Shown: positions 1 to 12,393, counted from the first letter of the stretch. The stretch is DNA of 57,231 bases from Chromera velia (GCA_018398765.1 JAHBMJ010000096.1:1-57231); one strand, 5' to 3'. Numbers and translations: made by a program. The notes: generated by a model not told the origin, from the letters alone.

Positions 1-190
1 CTCTGCTGACTTTTGTTCTACCTGCCTGTGATGTGGAACGATCTTCTTTGAGTTTTTGCTGGTCTCCTTTTCTCTCTATTTGCTGTTTGACAATTTAAAA
101 TTTGCCCATAGACCTAGCTATTGACTCTTTGTCAATTTATACGTACATTTTTTAGTATTGCCTCACATCTACCTACAGAATCTGATCTCC

Positions 191-1083
191 CTAGCTTCCT
201 AGGTGCATCCTGGTAACTTGGTAGTCAGCCAGAAATAGGGGGGTGGTTACCAGGTTGGCCGGAAACCTGGCCGGCCGAGTCGCGGCGGCGCCGCGGGCCC
301 GCGCCGCGGCCCGATCGACGTTCGTGCGGCCCCCGCGCGGCCTTGGCGCAATGGGGGCCGCCGCGACCACGCCCGGCGCGTCAGGCATGCTTGCGATACC
401 CGTGCGCACCTGTATGCAGTCTCCTCTCGCAATTGAATATGATCGTTCAGTGATGCAAAGGTCAGTCACTTTCTTATGTGGAAACGTCGCGACCCTGTGT
501 TGTTGAAACGTTAGTTTTGCTCTTGATTGAGCAGTTGTTCCCCAAAGAAGCTAAACTTAGAAGTTTCAAGATGTCGAAAGGCAAACTGTTCACACAGATT
601 CCAGCTGTCATTCTTCCTTTACAGGGCGGTGCAGAAGTTGGATCGCAAAAGCCCAGAAAATGTGCATTCTGTCAGTTGCATGTCGTCAATACCAAGAAGA
701 GTCTGAAAAGAGGCGCTAGATAGAAAGTATCTGCGCAAATCAGTTGATGGATCAAAATCCCTCAACTGGTTTTTGTTCAGATACAGCTATCGCGTCGAGT
801 TGACTGTGCATGTGTTTCATGCATGAAAGAAAAACAGTTTTAGAATTTAAAAGTTTCCGCGTCTTTCGAATGCGGCCAGATTTTTTTTTAATTTTTTTTC
901 TATAATTTTTTTTTTCTATATTTTTTTTTAATTTTTTTTTCTAGATTTTTATTTTTTTTTTTTTTTTTAATTATATGGCCGGTAAACCGGTAACCTGGCC
1001 ATTATTAAAAAATTGGTCTAGCCCGGCCAGGTAACCGGTTACCCGGTAATTACCTGGCCATCATGCAACTAGGCCTAGCTTCC
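191..1083. mobile_element. possible small inverted-repeat element
   Basis: Near-matching ends face each other: CTAGGTGCAT at 199-208 and its imperfect reverse complement at 1063-1072, both followed inward by versions of an ACCTGGCC/GGTAAC motif (211-275 and 976-1061). CTAGCTTC occurs just outside both ends (191-198 and 1075-1082), as a target-site duplication would. The interior has a very GC-rich patch (270-370), a weak reading frame (540-723) with one C-x2-C pair, and T-rich tracts (880-970). No transposase is visible. It could be a non-autonomous hAT-like element or chance similarity of CCGG-rich sequence. Confidence 0.3.
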
Positions 1084-1227
1084 AGTATCTCTCTCTCTCT
1101 GTTCACTTCGCTGTTCTCGACTCGCCATGTCTTTCAGCTGCCCATCTTTCTCTTCACTCCTTTGCATATTTTTCTTTTTAAACAGTTTTAGTCTCAATTT
1201 TTTTGACCGTATGCGTGTGCTGTGCAG

Positions 1228-2396
1228 AAGAAAGGCCAGAAGAACGCCAAGAAAGTGGAAAACATCACAACCCTAGTCAAATGGCTCAAGGGCGGCTCTT
1301 GAGCAGGACTTATGGCGCTCGATGAGGCCCACAAGGCAAAGAATCTGGAGGGACCGAACGCGTCTAAATCTGGTCAGTGATCAGATTCTTTGAAGTTCGA
1401 TGACGAGAAGAGGAAGTAGTTTTTCTGAGAAAGGCAGACAGACAGACAGACGGACGGACGGACGGACGGATAGAAACAGACAGACAGGCAGGCAGACAGA
1501 GAGACAGACAGGCAAGAAAACAGATATGGATACAAACTGAGTCTTACTCATCAAAGCTGCACAAAAAGAGTTACATTTATAATGCTATTAGGTGTCTCCT
1601 GAATTCTGTCTATGATCCCTCCTCTCATTGAATGCTTCTTGTTTTTCCTTCTTTCTTGGTTTGATCAAATGACTGCATGCCTTCTGTGTTCACCTTTGTA
1701 CGTGGACCGTCTTCAGCAAGAGTGCCGTTGCTGCCCTGTAAGTCCATCCTCTATTTGTTTTTCGCTTAATTGCCGTAGTTTAATTACATACAAATCTTTA
1801 TGAGAGAGAGAGGAGCCTGAGACTGCATGCTCAATTTTCTGTGCGATATGCTTTGAATTATGAAAGTTCCCCCTCCGTTCCTGGTTTCTCACTCTCTTTT
1901 GGCTCCTTTCTATCTATTGGGTGCACACACTTTGGCTAGTTCGTTTCTCAGTCGATCGCTGTATACTCTCTCTTTCATTACTGCCCTCCTTTTTCCTCCT
2001 CTTCGCTTTTTCCTCTTGACATGTTTGAGTCATTCCTTGTTCGTACTCTTTCTTACTTTCTTGGGCGTCGAACCTTTTCCTAACATCAATGTTCGAGATA
2101 CTCAAACAAACTGAATGGCCTATCCTTCTTTTCTCCTCTTTCTCTTTTCTCCTCTGTGCCTTCGTCACTCACAGGTTCTTTACTCCTCGGCGACTGGAGG
2201 GTCCGAGGTGTAGCACATCAGTTACATGCGGCGCCTTGGCCTCTTTGGGGAAAGATATCCCTTCAAAGATGCCGACCATTTCCAGAAAACGGTAGAACAG
2301 TGGAGAGTGGGGGCGGTGGAGGCACTGGCCCTAGCACTGGCCTCCAAACTCAAGGCAGAGGGAAAATTTGTCGCAAGATCGCTGTCTTTATAATGG
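1228..2396 (+). pseudogene. strawberry-notch-like helicase relic
   Basis: Two exon-like blocks match consecutive signatures of the strawberry notch (SNO) superfamily-2 helicase family. Block 1228-1372 lies between a TGTGCAG acceptor and a GTCAGT donor and carries the Walker B-type box LDEAHKAKN. Block 2175-2396 starts after a CTCACAG acceptor, has the SAT motif (YSSATGGSE) and the family's RLGLFG and ARSLSL segments, and ends at GTCAGT. SNO proteins are nuclear regulators, and related helicases occur in phages and mobile DNA. Stops break both blocks: TGA 1300, TAG 2211 and TAA 2391. I could not place the exon expected between them; a short stretch at 1707-1720 is the only candidate. Upstream and downstream helicase motifs are absent, so this is a fragmentary relic. 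The family call is fairly secure. Confidence 0.55.
1436..1520. repeat. (ACAG)n/(ACGG)n microsatellite
   Basis: Imperfect tetranucleotide tract of ACAG, ACGG and GCAG units, in the presumed intron between the two helicase-like blocks. Confidence 0.85.
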
Positions 2397-3378
2397 GTCA
2401 GTCGGCGGATGTGATTTGAATCATCTACACTTATACTTTAGCCTGTCAGGTCTCTCTCCTGTTAAGTTTGAGAGTGGGCGAGAATTCTATTGAGAAATGT
2501 AGCAAAAAAAGAAAGTCAAAAGACTTTTGGGTGTGCAGACAATGCCTTGTGAGACCTAACAGAGTTCGTGACTGTCAAAAGTGCATGAAAAGACACTGTA
2601 CATAGGTCCGCTTCGAAGCCGCTGGCTTCATTAAAGATCAAATAAACTTTAAGGGCTTTTCGTCGTCCAAAAGCTTTGAATGGAAGCAAGTGAACAAGAG
2701 TATGAAGCAGTATGAGTTGCATACTGCCCGCACAAAGTTGACAAAAAAAGTCAGAGCAGTCTAGAAAGCCCTCGGAGTGCGTGTGTACAGAAATTATGAT
2801 GCCTCTATTGTTTGCAGAAAAGCTCAGGAAGTCGTTCCCGGTGTTTCGGGCATCCGAAGACCTCCTTAGCATATGTTTGGAGGGATTTCAAGGCTTGAGA
2901 CATTTTAGGGCAGCCGGGGGGGCTTAAGACATTTCAAGTCATCGGTACCCCCTCAGACTGGGATCACCCATCCTACCATCAACCCTCCTCTAGGATTCTT
3001 AGGAGCGAACACTGGAAGAAGCACCTCTGGTGCTCATTTCACCTTCTACGCTATTCTACACTACCAACACCCAGAACTCAACTACTACAGGTGACCAGAC
3101 GACGACCAGGTTCCCCTCAAATGCAGTCATGGGCCCCTGCAATCCCTCTCCAAACTTGAACCCCCCTCCTCCCCCAAACTCTCCGCCCCCCCGGCCTTCA
3201 GACAGAATTCCAGATGATCCCTCCCCAAAATATATTTTTGGTGTAGCACCAAGTGTTTGTTGCACCTATGAACATGTTTTGTCACTCATCCACACCCACA
3301 CAAATCCTTCCCACTCTTCCTATGCCTAAGCGCACACATCTTATGCAACTCTTTTTCTTTTGCAGAGAGAGAAAGAGC
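2397..3378. other. no recognisable gene
   Basis: Mostly non-coding. The plus strand near 2529-2604 could encode a short Cys/His-rich peptide (two C-x2-C pairs and a terminal H-C) but stops at once. Around 3090-3230 there is a C-rich, Pro-coding stretch with no sign of selection. I see no known domain. Confidence 0.5.
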
Positions 3379-3649
3379 AGTTGATTTGATCGCAATGCAT
3401 GCACTGTATCTTTGAGTCATTCTGAGATAAGCTGATTTATGTTGAGCATGCCATTTGGGGTCCATTGCTTTCAAAGTGCAATTAACCAGTATGATGGACT
3501 AAGCAGAAACGGTTCGATCCACGAAGGGATCTCACTGCTAGACTATGCATTAGCCTCGGGCTCCTGCCCCGGCCTGGCTCCGTCATAGCTATTGTCTTTT
3601 CATTGATATACTCAGGCACTAAGCTAGGAAGGTATACACAAATTTCAAT
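3379..3649. repeat. dispersed 0.27 kb repeat, copy 1
   Basis: Direct copy of 8396-8670, differing by scattered substitutions and one 4 bp GATC duplication. Both start TTGATTTGAT and end AATTTCAA. On the minus strand each copy has an A-box-like TAGTCTAGCAG (TAGTCCAGCGG in copy 2) followed by a B-box-like GATCGAACC, as in tRNA-derived SINEs, though the boxes are closer than in a tRNA. Alternatively the pair are short LTRs of a retroelement with no coding capacity. Confidence 0.8.
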
Positions 3650-6600
3650 TGCGGTCACCAGCCGCAACCTCGATCAATCCATGTTCACTTTTTTTTTCTC
3701 TAGTGTTCGTTGGGTAGCTCGCTAGTGCTTTTCTATCCTGAGTACTATCTTTGAGAAGTACAATTTTGATTTCTCTTACGTATGTAGTGCTTGGCTGCTG
3801 CAGCAGAATGGTTGTGAGTCCAATCTTCTTCTGTACGCTCTCTGAGTGACTTATCCAGATTTTGTTGACCCTCCTGCCTGCCTTGTTGAAACGTCGTCGT
3901 AAAGATTTTGTCTCCAAGTGTCAGGCAAGTCAGAGGTAAGTCTCTGTGTCTGGCTGCAAGTGCATGCCATAGCAGATTCCTGTAGAGGGAAGGTAGGACA
4001 ACGTTTTATTCTTTCTGTCGTCTGTGTTAAACTTTTTGTTTGACTTCGTTCTTTCTGAAAAAGCCACTGCCTTCTCATCTCTATGAATTACCGTCATCTC
4101 CGTGAACAGAAAAGGAAAGTTGGGAGGGGAAAAGACATCTGCTTAGCTTTCCGTGCGTCTCTTTCTTTTTGGCTTTGTCTGAAACAGAGCTCCTCTCTTA
4201 TAGAGCGCCTATGTAACACAAGCCACAGAATGAAGGAACGATTTGGTTAAGCAATGGCTGTGTTCTTTCTTTCTCCCATCTCTCTGCATAACTGTGTGTC
4301 ACAAGAAAGAATGTGCTTATCTTGGTTGTCCTCGCTGTCCATCTATGCGTCTGTCAACTTCTGAAGAAAGCTTTCCGTCGTGCCGTCCTCTCCTACTGCC
4401 CGTATCGACCTTTTCCTTCCTTTGTCTACTATGTTTCAGTGTTGTTCAGTCTGGTTCTTTCTCTGCCTTCTTCTTCTTCTTTTGATCCATTTTTTGGCTT
4501 GTCTCTTTTCAGCTTTCTGGCGGGAGGCAACTGGTTTTGAGAAAAGAAGGGGTGGTGTTTGAGCTTCTGTTCGCACTAAGCAACTTTGTGTACAGAAGAA
4601 CGAAAGAGAGGAAATGGGGGGGTTGTGTAGGTCTGTGCATGCAGGGAGGGATTCACACGCTTGCTTAGACTAAGTCTTTTTTGGACGAGACGGAAGGCTT
4701 TGGGGATAGGGGGGGGTGTTTCTTTTGATGTATCTTATCGATTGACTTGCTTTGATGGTCTTGTGTCTGTTCTTTGTCTCCGTTTCCTTGCATGTCAGAA
4801 ATCAGAATTGAAGATACCTTCAAGAAGGAAGGGGGAGGGGACGTTGAAATAAAGCTACATGAGCTTGGCCCTTGTCTGTTCTTCTTTTCTTTCTTGTTCT
4901 TTCTTTCCTTTTTCTGCACTCTCTGCTTGCTTTGCCCACAAAGGGCAGGGGGGGAGGAGTGAAAAAAGAAAAATGAGGAGGTGTGAGGAGCGGGGGGGGT
5001 TGTGTTTATCTTTCTTTTCTTTCTCTTCCTCTCTCTCTTATGCCGTCTCCATACCTTTCTCACTTGGTTATGCTTTTTGTCTGCATATCGGAAGAGGAAG
5101 GCGAGCTAAGGGGGGTTGGGTTGCAAAGCAGAAAAGCAGATGATGAGACAAACTTAGGAGGGTGAACTCAGCTAACAAGCCACAGATTTGGGGGGGTCTG
5201 TGTCATGTCACTGCTCGATCAATGGTACGTTCGAGTTCATATGCCTGAATAAGTGAGTTCTGCAGAGCAGCCTGAATGCATGATGTGGATTGCATTTCTT
5301 TCTTTCTGATTGTGTTTCTTCTTCTGTTTTCTGACGTCCTCTGGCTGTCCTGAGCGGTCCTGAGGAGGCATGATGAAGTGGAAGGCGGGAAGACAGACCT
5401 GTTTGCAGAGAAGAGAAGAGCTGTTGAGTGGTATGGTTGTTTTTGCTAGTTTATGGAGCACCAGCGTAAGAGACGCCATCAGGAAGTAATGAAGTCGGTA
5501 AACGAAAACTCGGGAGAGAAAGAACCTGAACGCAGAGAAAGAAATGAGCAGCGCTGCCAGGATTATGACCTGAAGGAAGTGTGCTCGTCTTTCTTCTATA
5601 TGAGTGCATAGTCTGCGTGCAGCGATAAGTGTGCACTAGCTGCTGTATCTGCATATAAAGATTTGACTTTCAAGCATCCAGCAAGGCTTGCACTCTTTAT
5701 CCGTCTCATTCAAATGATTGACTGGCATTGTATTGTGTGTAGCGACTGGGCTGTGGGGGACTCACGTGAGTTGAAGAAGTTAGGTTGGTCGCACGTCAGA
5801 CTCTTCCTCCGTCTCCACAGTGATTGCTGAGAAGGAATGCTCAAGTGCATGATGAGCGCCGACATGCTCTGTGCAGAACGGAGCAGAGAGAGTGTATGTC
5901 TTTTGTTTTGTTGCTTCCTTTTGCCACCTGGCTGGATGAATGTTCTTCTACTATTGGAGCGGCAAGCCCTTTCAAACTTGTTGATCTGGTTTTCAACTTG
6001 GTCCTTTATTAACTTGCACGCGCGGGCGACGGTAGTCTCTGTTTCTCTCTTCTGTCTCTAGCTTCTGTCTTCTTCATAGATCTGTACACGTCTCTCTCTT
6101 TCCATCCGTCTCGCCTGTCAATCGTTTTCCTTTTTTGTTCTTTCAAGCGTCATGCACATGCACATATGTAGTTATATGTTGTGTAGCAGCTTTGATCTGA
6201 AATGAAGAATAGAAATCTGAGAGCAAAAAGAGATTGTGGGGGAAGTAGTTTGGCTTGTCGTGTATTTATATAAAGACGAACCTCCTCAAGTCTGTTCTCA
6301 CTTCTTTTTCTGCTTTGGTCTTTCTGCAATCTATTGTGTGTTTCTTGTTTTCGCTTCAGCGCTGCCCGACTTCGCTTTGCTTGTATCAAGGTTTGACTGC
6401 TCGGCAGGAAGACCTTAGTCACATTTGTGTAGTGGAGATAGAGGTGTTGGTAGGGGACACTCTCAATGAGCTCGCTCATTGAACAGTGTAGATAGACTGA
6501 ATAGCGGCAAGAGAATTCTTTTTGTATGTGTGAGTACTTCTGTTTCTCCTTCTGTCTCTTCACTTCTGTTTTCTTTTCTTTCTGTCTTTTATCTCTTCTT

Positions 6601-8395
6601 TCTGCCTTGTTCCTTCACTTTGCTTTCCAGGCTTTAATTTGTCTGGGGAGAAATGTGTTTGACCAAAGGAGGTAGGAAGCAAGCGGCAAGGCAAAAGGAA
6701 ATCAAACAGTGTGCGGATGTATGAAAGAAGGAAACATTTGTGCTTGCGAAAGAAGAAAGGAACAGAAGCGTGAGGAAGGGATGAAGAGTTGAGAATAGAA
6801 TGAGCTTCCTGCTTAGCAAATGATAAGAGCACACAAGCATTTGATGCATGTTCAACCAGAAAGCTTCCAACTCTCTTTCCTGATCTGCCTCGCCTGAAGC
6901 AGACACATTTTATGCTTTGCCTGGTCTGAGAAGTAAGATCAGAGAAAGGTCTGTGTGCCTTGCTTCCGTCGCTTTAGCAAAGCGGACAAGAATCACACAC
7001 AAAGAAAAAAAACGAAAACAAACTAAAGAAAAGAAAAGAAAGGAAAAGAAATTTGAAGTCTTTGCCTGTTTATCTTTCTTTCTTTCTATCTCTGTTTCTT
7101 TTATTCAATTCATTTTTATCTCTTTCGTTTTCTTTCTCTCACTTCAACTTACTTCTTCTTTATATGTTCAAAATCCCTGATAAGTCCACAGATGGAGGGG
7201 GGGCATCCAAATTCTCTTCGGGCGAGTTTTTGTTTGCGTTTCGACCGCACCACCTCCGACCAACTCCTTTTTCTTTATGATTGGTTGTTTAGCCGGTGAT
7301 GCGTCTGAAGGGGGAAATGTTGTACGAGCGTTACAGTGAACAGAGAGGAATGATCTTATCCGTATCTCTGACACTGCTCGCTTCTGCTCTGTGGTTTTTT
7401 CTTCTAGTTGTACATCTTTTCTTTCCGCCTTTGCATGTCCTCATCCTTCAGATTCCTTCTGTCTTCCATGTATATAGATCTGACCGTCGTCTCCCGTCTT
7501 GATCGTTTCCCACTAGTCTGATTCTCTATGCCCGACCAACAGTCTTTCGTCTCATTTGTCTCTACAGTCTTTCTGTCTGTAGTTTCTTACCTTGTCTTTC
7601 TTGCTGTCTGTTCAGTGAACCAAACAGTCCAAACCACTCACAATGAGTACGACAACTATCATTATGTTTCATCTATGTATGAATGACCGTCTGTACGCTG
7701 TTTGCTTCTATGAGTTCTTGTCTCACTGATTGTCTCTTCTGTTTGTCTGCATCTCTCTTTTCTCTTTTCCATCCTATCAATTCATATAGAGAACAGCCAT
7801 ACATAGTGATTTCAAGGGGACGAGAAAAAAGTTGAGTCAGACTGACAGAGTGTATGCTCATGCATACATTCCTTCAAAGAAGACCCCCACCGTTTTACAT
7901 AGTAGTTTGGTCTTACCTTACTTTTGTGGGCGAACGTCAGTCAGGGGAGTGCCATTGGGAGGAAGTCTACTTATATAAGTCTGTATCTCATGTGTGAGAT
8001 CAGCTCTGATTTTTCAATTTCTTTTATGCGCTCTTCATGAGTTGAAGCCTTGTTTATTTTGCTTCAATCTATTGCGCTTTTGCAGTTTGAGTTGCTTTTA
8101 ATCGAAGTGAGGGACATTAAATGAAGTGGATATTGATTTGATCAAATGATCTGGAGCTTTGACATGCACGAACATCCATCACTATATTGTGAGTGTGTCC
8201 GCTGTCTTGTTTGCACTGTTGTCAACACGAGTAAACGCGAATGTTCTCAGTATTCTTTACAATCTGAGTGCCCGTCCGCTCTGTCCATCTCTTAGCAATG
8301 CTTTGTTTTTTCACTGCTGCTGCATTGACTGCTGCATATTGGTACATTGTTTTGAATTGCCTGGTTACGTCCAGTATGCTTCCGGCCAAGGGGGG
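3650..8395. other. 4.7 kb without a recognisable gene
   Basis: Pyrimidine-rich plus strand with many CTTTCTTT runs, G-runs (for example 4615-4640, 4706-4716, 4990-5000) and short reading frames on both strands that translate to low-complexity Ser/Phe/Leu or Lys/Arg sequence. No motif, intron pattern or long frame supports a protein. It lies exactly between two direct copies of a 0.27 kb repeat, so it may be the inside of a non-autonomous element, or simply intergenic. Confidence 0.5.
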
Positions 8396-8670
8396 AGTTG
8401 ATTTGATTACAATGCATGCACTATATCTTTGAGTCATTCCAAGATAAGCTGATTTATATTGAGCATGCAATTTGGGGTCCATTGCTTTCAAAGTGCAATT
8501 AGCCAGTATGATGGACTAAGCAGAAACGGTTCGATCGATCCATGAAGGGATCTCACCGCTGGACTATGCATTAGCCTCAAGCTCCTGCCCCGGCCTGGCT
8601 CCATCATAGCTATTGTCTTTTCATTGGTATACTCAGGTACTAAGCTAAGAAGGTATACACAAATTTCAAT
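8396..8670. repeat. dispersed 0.27 kb repeat, copy 2
   Basis: Partner of 3379-3649 in the same orientation, about 5.0 kb downstream. It contains the extended GATCGATC where copy 1 has GATC, and the better A-box match on the minus strand. It ends about 100 bp before the hAT transposase relic. Confidence 0.8.
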
Positions 8671-8766
8671 AGCTGCAGGATGGAAAGAACCCGATAGGAC
8701 TCGCGCTCCCTATTCTGGGGCGGCACCGTACAGGCCTCCCGGATTAAGACGCCATCTTGGCATGGC

Positions 8767-10196
8767 ATGGCGACCAAAAGGCCTCTTTGTGAAGATGAGC
8801 TTTATTGCAGACTTGTCCGGATGGAGCCGACTTCCTATCTGACCGTGAAGGACTTAATATTCAAGGTTTCTTACCTCGTTGAACAGAAGATCAAGGCTGA
8901 AGTCACTGTGGCCGACATTGATGTGCGCTACCTCCTGATGGATGGCTGAGAAGGTGCTCAAAGCACTCATTACCTTGGTGTCTTTCTCCGATACGTCGTG
9001 AAGGGCGAAGACGGGAAAAATGTCACCCAGTCACCTCTGGTTGGACTGGCGCTTCACCTTGATGAGACAGAGGCAGACACCGAAGCGCACATCGACCTCG
9101 TCAAAGCCATCCTTTGGCTTTATGACCTCAACCTTTCCGATCTAAATGCAGTGGCTGCCAATAATACTGCATTGAACAAGAAGTTTGCCAGAGAGATTGT
9201 GCGTCCGTTCCTTGGCTGCAACTTGCACCGCCTCAATCTTGCAGTAAACGTCCTTTTTCTGCAGTATAATGACATCATCGAGAAAGTTCGGCAGATCATG
9301 TTCCACTTCAAGGGCCAGAAGGCCAGGGCGCACCTCCGAAAGCACATACCCCTTACTCCCGTTGTGTCCAATGCCCCCCGGTGGACAGTGAAATTCGCTA
9401 TGGTTGAGAGGCTGCTGAAGATCTACAAGCATATGATTGGTGATGCAACCCTTCGTAGAGAAATCAATACCAAGGGTCTGGTGCTTACTTCAACTGAGGA
9501 GGAGACGCGCTGCACGCACTCATGAACCATTGGTTCATGTTTTGGTCATGAGCTACCAAAAATTCATTTGTAGGCAAAAAGTCTTCTTTTGAGGGGCAAA
9601 AACCCCCCTAAAACTACGCTAAAACCCCCTTTAAAAACCATAAAATTCACTTTTCAAAGAGGCTATACCAAAAATTCAGGAGTGTGTGCAGCGTGGGAGG
9701 AGACACTGAAACGTTTTCACAGTGTCTTCAGGAAGCTTCACGATGTTACGACTATCATGCAGGTGCGCACTTTTTTTTTATTTTTTCTGTTTTTCACTTT
9801 TCAGTTTTTATGTCTGCATATTTTCTCTTCCCCCTTTATACTTGTATGCAGGGGGATGACATTGACCTCGACAAGGCCAGAACATTGCTAGACTCCTGCA
9901 TTTAGCTTGTCAACCAGTCCGACCTGTTTACTAACGACACCAAAAAGAAGTTTGAACCGTACATTACCTCTGACAGCTGAAAGAACGACTACGAGGATCC
10001 TCATTTTGAGACGACGATCGTGAAAGTGATCAACCAGAGAGGTGGAGCAAGTGTTATATTTACCAGAGCAGAGAAAGAGGCCTTGAACAAGGGCCACTGG
10101 CGTTTCGAGGATCGTTCCGATGCCGACGACGAACAACCCGCAGGTCCACGAGGCTTTGTTGAGAGCGATGAGGGCAACTTTGCTTTCCCTATCAAA
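8767..10196 (+). pseudogene. hAT transposase relic, N-terminal and central part
   Basis: One frame runs 8767-9525, broken by TGA 8947. It holds the hAT RNase H-like core, with a divergent DNA-site motif (VAANNTALNKKF) and then GCNLHRLNLAV, which matches the family's C-x2-H-x-L-N-L-A box. A further block ends at 9762 at a GTGCGC donor, and the frame resumes at 9852 after TATGCAG. Stops TAG 9903 and TGA 9978 follow. hAT transposases cut and paste DNA through a DDE active site. The frame runs into the inserted element at about 10195, and the missing C-terminus lies at 13048-13391 beyond it. A perfect 9 bp palindrome around 9522-9540 follows the first block. Clearly inactive. Confidence 0.75.
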
Positions 10197-10480
10197 TTGA
10201 GACAAATGGGATAAGAAAATGGTTAAAAATTAACCATTTAGGTCTCAATTTTCATTTTTGGTACACCTCAGTTTCATGAAAAATATTTATCATACAAGTC
10301 TCAAAACTAGTGCACCTAACTCAATTTTAATAGTTTAATGTTATTACTAACTTTGAAGCTCTTAGAAAAAAATTTTTTCATACTTTTTACCATTTATTAT
10401 TTTTGGTAATTAAAAAAAAAAGAATTGGTACATAATTTTTTCCTATACAAAAAAAATGGTGAATCTATTTTCTTTTTTGT
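10195..10480 (+). repeat. left long terminal inverted repeat
   Basis: Pairs with 12736-13046 on the opposite strand. Both arms have the same order of landmarks: TTGAGAC, TTAACCATTT, GGTACACCTCAG, a CATACAAGTCTCAAAACTAG block and ACCAATTC-type ends. Confidence 0.85.
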
Positions 10481-10983
10481 ATGAATTGGTAATCATTTTT
10501 TTTTTTATGGGTTTAATTGTTCTTTAGGCTTCTAGTGAGTGGACAAATATAGAAATAGTAAAAAAAGATATATGTCACTAGAAAAAAACAGTATATCAAA
10601 CATATTTTTTAAGAAATTATAAGTATATATATAAGTAATAATTGAAATAAATATACTTTGATTTATACGTATTGTATGACGTTATCAAACAATCAATCAA
10701 CAGTGTTATATTGCACCTTTAAAGTATTCTTCTGCGGAAAGGCACAAAACATACAGTACAAATGAAGGAGGGGGTCCAGAGAGAAGCCAAATTTGTATAT
10801 ATGAAACTGTATAGTGATATTTGGGCCAATTGGTCCCGTCCTCCTTTCTATAAATACACAGATGCAGATGGTTTTGAACATGAATCTCCTTATCCTGGAT
10901 TTTATCTTCTGTGTAATTTGGTTCGAACTCTAAAGGAAGAGGAGGAGGAAGACGAGGAAGAGGAGGGAGGGGGAGAAGAGAAA

Positions 10984-11584
10984 TAAGAGCAGAGGGAATG
11001 AAGTTAACGTTTCCTTGCATGCATGCTTCTATACAAAATCTGATGCCTTCTTGCATCTTGGTTGCAATGCACTTGTTCTTTTATGAAGCCCCTCTTTTCT
11101 GCCCTTCTCTTTGTTTGTTTCGGCTTCTGCATTCGTTCTTTTGTTAAGTCTCTCTTCTTTTTAAAGAGGCTTCTACTAATTCAGGAAGAGGAGGAGGAAG
11201 ACGAGGAAGAGGAATATACACTGCCATACAGGCATATTTTTTTCACGGAACTGATAAGTTATAATTTTATATATATATTTTTTTAAATTTTTGAAACACA
11301 CATCAGAAATGTTCTGATAACTATTGTCATGAGAAAAATGATCAGAAGAGAAGTAAGTCAGTGACTTAGTGAGGAACCCTAAGAGGTTAACTTCAAATCT
11401 TACCTCAAATATCAAATATTTGAGGTTGAAGCTCAAATCAAATCAAATCAAATATAATCAAATCAAACATGGTCACTAGCTTCACAAAAGAACGAGTGTA
11501 TTGCAACCAAGATGTAAGAAGACGTCAGATTTTGTACAGAAGGATATATATAAGGAAACGTTAACTTCATTCCCCCTGCTCTCA
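10984..11584. repeat. internal inverted repeat pair, ~105 bp arms
   Basis: Arm 10984-11088 is the approximate reverse complement of 11480-11584; both hold GAATGAAGTTAACGTTTCCT and a TTGGTTGCAAT block. The spacer has a repeated acidic-coding GAGGAGGAGGAAGACGAGG tract, also found at about 10938. Confidence 0.75.
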
Positions 11585-11742
11585 TTCCCCTTTTTCCCCC
11601 TCCCACACTAGTCACTGAGACTCACTCTAGTACTAATAGAGATTAAGAACGTAAAATTGATAGATTTGAAATTGCATATGACTTTTTGTTGATACGATAA
11701 AGTTAGAGCACGTACCAAAATTGAGGTAATAATCACTCAGCT

Positions 11743-12393
11743 TTATGGCACTTCCTTTTCCTCTTCTTCATGATCACTTTCTTCAATGTGAATCGAATCG
11801 ATCGGTGGTGGGAGCTGCTGAGAACTTTTTCTCTGGCTTTTCGGCTTTTCAGGAGTGGGTACTCCTAGGCTTCTATTCGGTTGCGAAGAGATGACAACGG
11901 GGTAAGACGGAGAACCACGCACACGTTTGCTATTGCTGTTAGTGTTGGAACCGTCCTGTTTCTGGGTAGCTAAGCATCCAGAGTTGGTAAGTTCGGCTAC
12001 TTTCTATGCCGCACCAGGGCCGACAACAAGCCCCTTGTGTTGGAGGTGAATATAGAGAGGTTGGTAGCCTTCCTCACCCGGAGTGATGACTTTCTCAGGA
12101 GGGGGAAGTTTTCCCACAGCCTTCTCAGCATTTGCGTCTGCGGCCGCCTCCTTTAGTTTCAAATTGGTCCTCCTGCCAGGCCCTGCAGGAGCGTCCCCCC
12201 CTCCAGTACTGTCAGCAGCCCCCCCATTGCCTTTTCCCTTGCCTTTCTGGAACTGCTCCACACCGACAGGGAATGTGGTCGCAGCCTTTCGATGCTCGGG
12301 GTCAGGGGCATGCTGCAATCTCTTGTGGTTCACATCTAAAATATCCCAGTCATACAGCATGTCTCCGGTGGCGAATCGGTCAAAAGCATGCAT
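11743..12393 (-). pseudogene. unknown minus-strand gene, one in-frame TAG
   Basis: An open frame from an ATG at 12393 runs 129 codons to TAG at 12004-12006. The same frame then continues about 85 codons to TAA at 11743-11745. The first part is rich in Gly, Lys and Ala; the second is Ser/Pro/Lys-rich and ends acidic (EEEEKE). No domain is recognised. An in-frame stop just upstream (about 12430) suggests a lost or spliced 5' end. It may be the cargo or DNA-binding protein of the surrounding element. Continuation past a single amber codon suggests recent loss or readthrough. Confidence 0.4.

Noticed and set aside
243-506. Ala/Arg-rich frames over the GC-rich patch
   Set aside because: Open on both strands because of GC-rich composition; no motif.
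2516-2872. 118-codon minus-strand frame
   Set aside because: No ATG context, domain or splice support.
3379-3649. tRNA gene
   Set aside because: A-box and B-box motifs are too close, and no acceptor or T stem can be drawn.
4661-5165. Long Lys/Arg- and Phe/Ser-rich frames on both strands
   Set aside because: Low-complexity translations of CTTTCTTT and GGGGG tracts with no domain.
9589-9650. AAAACCCCC-type telomere-like motifs
   Set aside because: A few irregular units within the hAT relic only.
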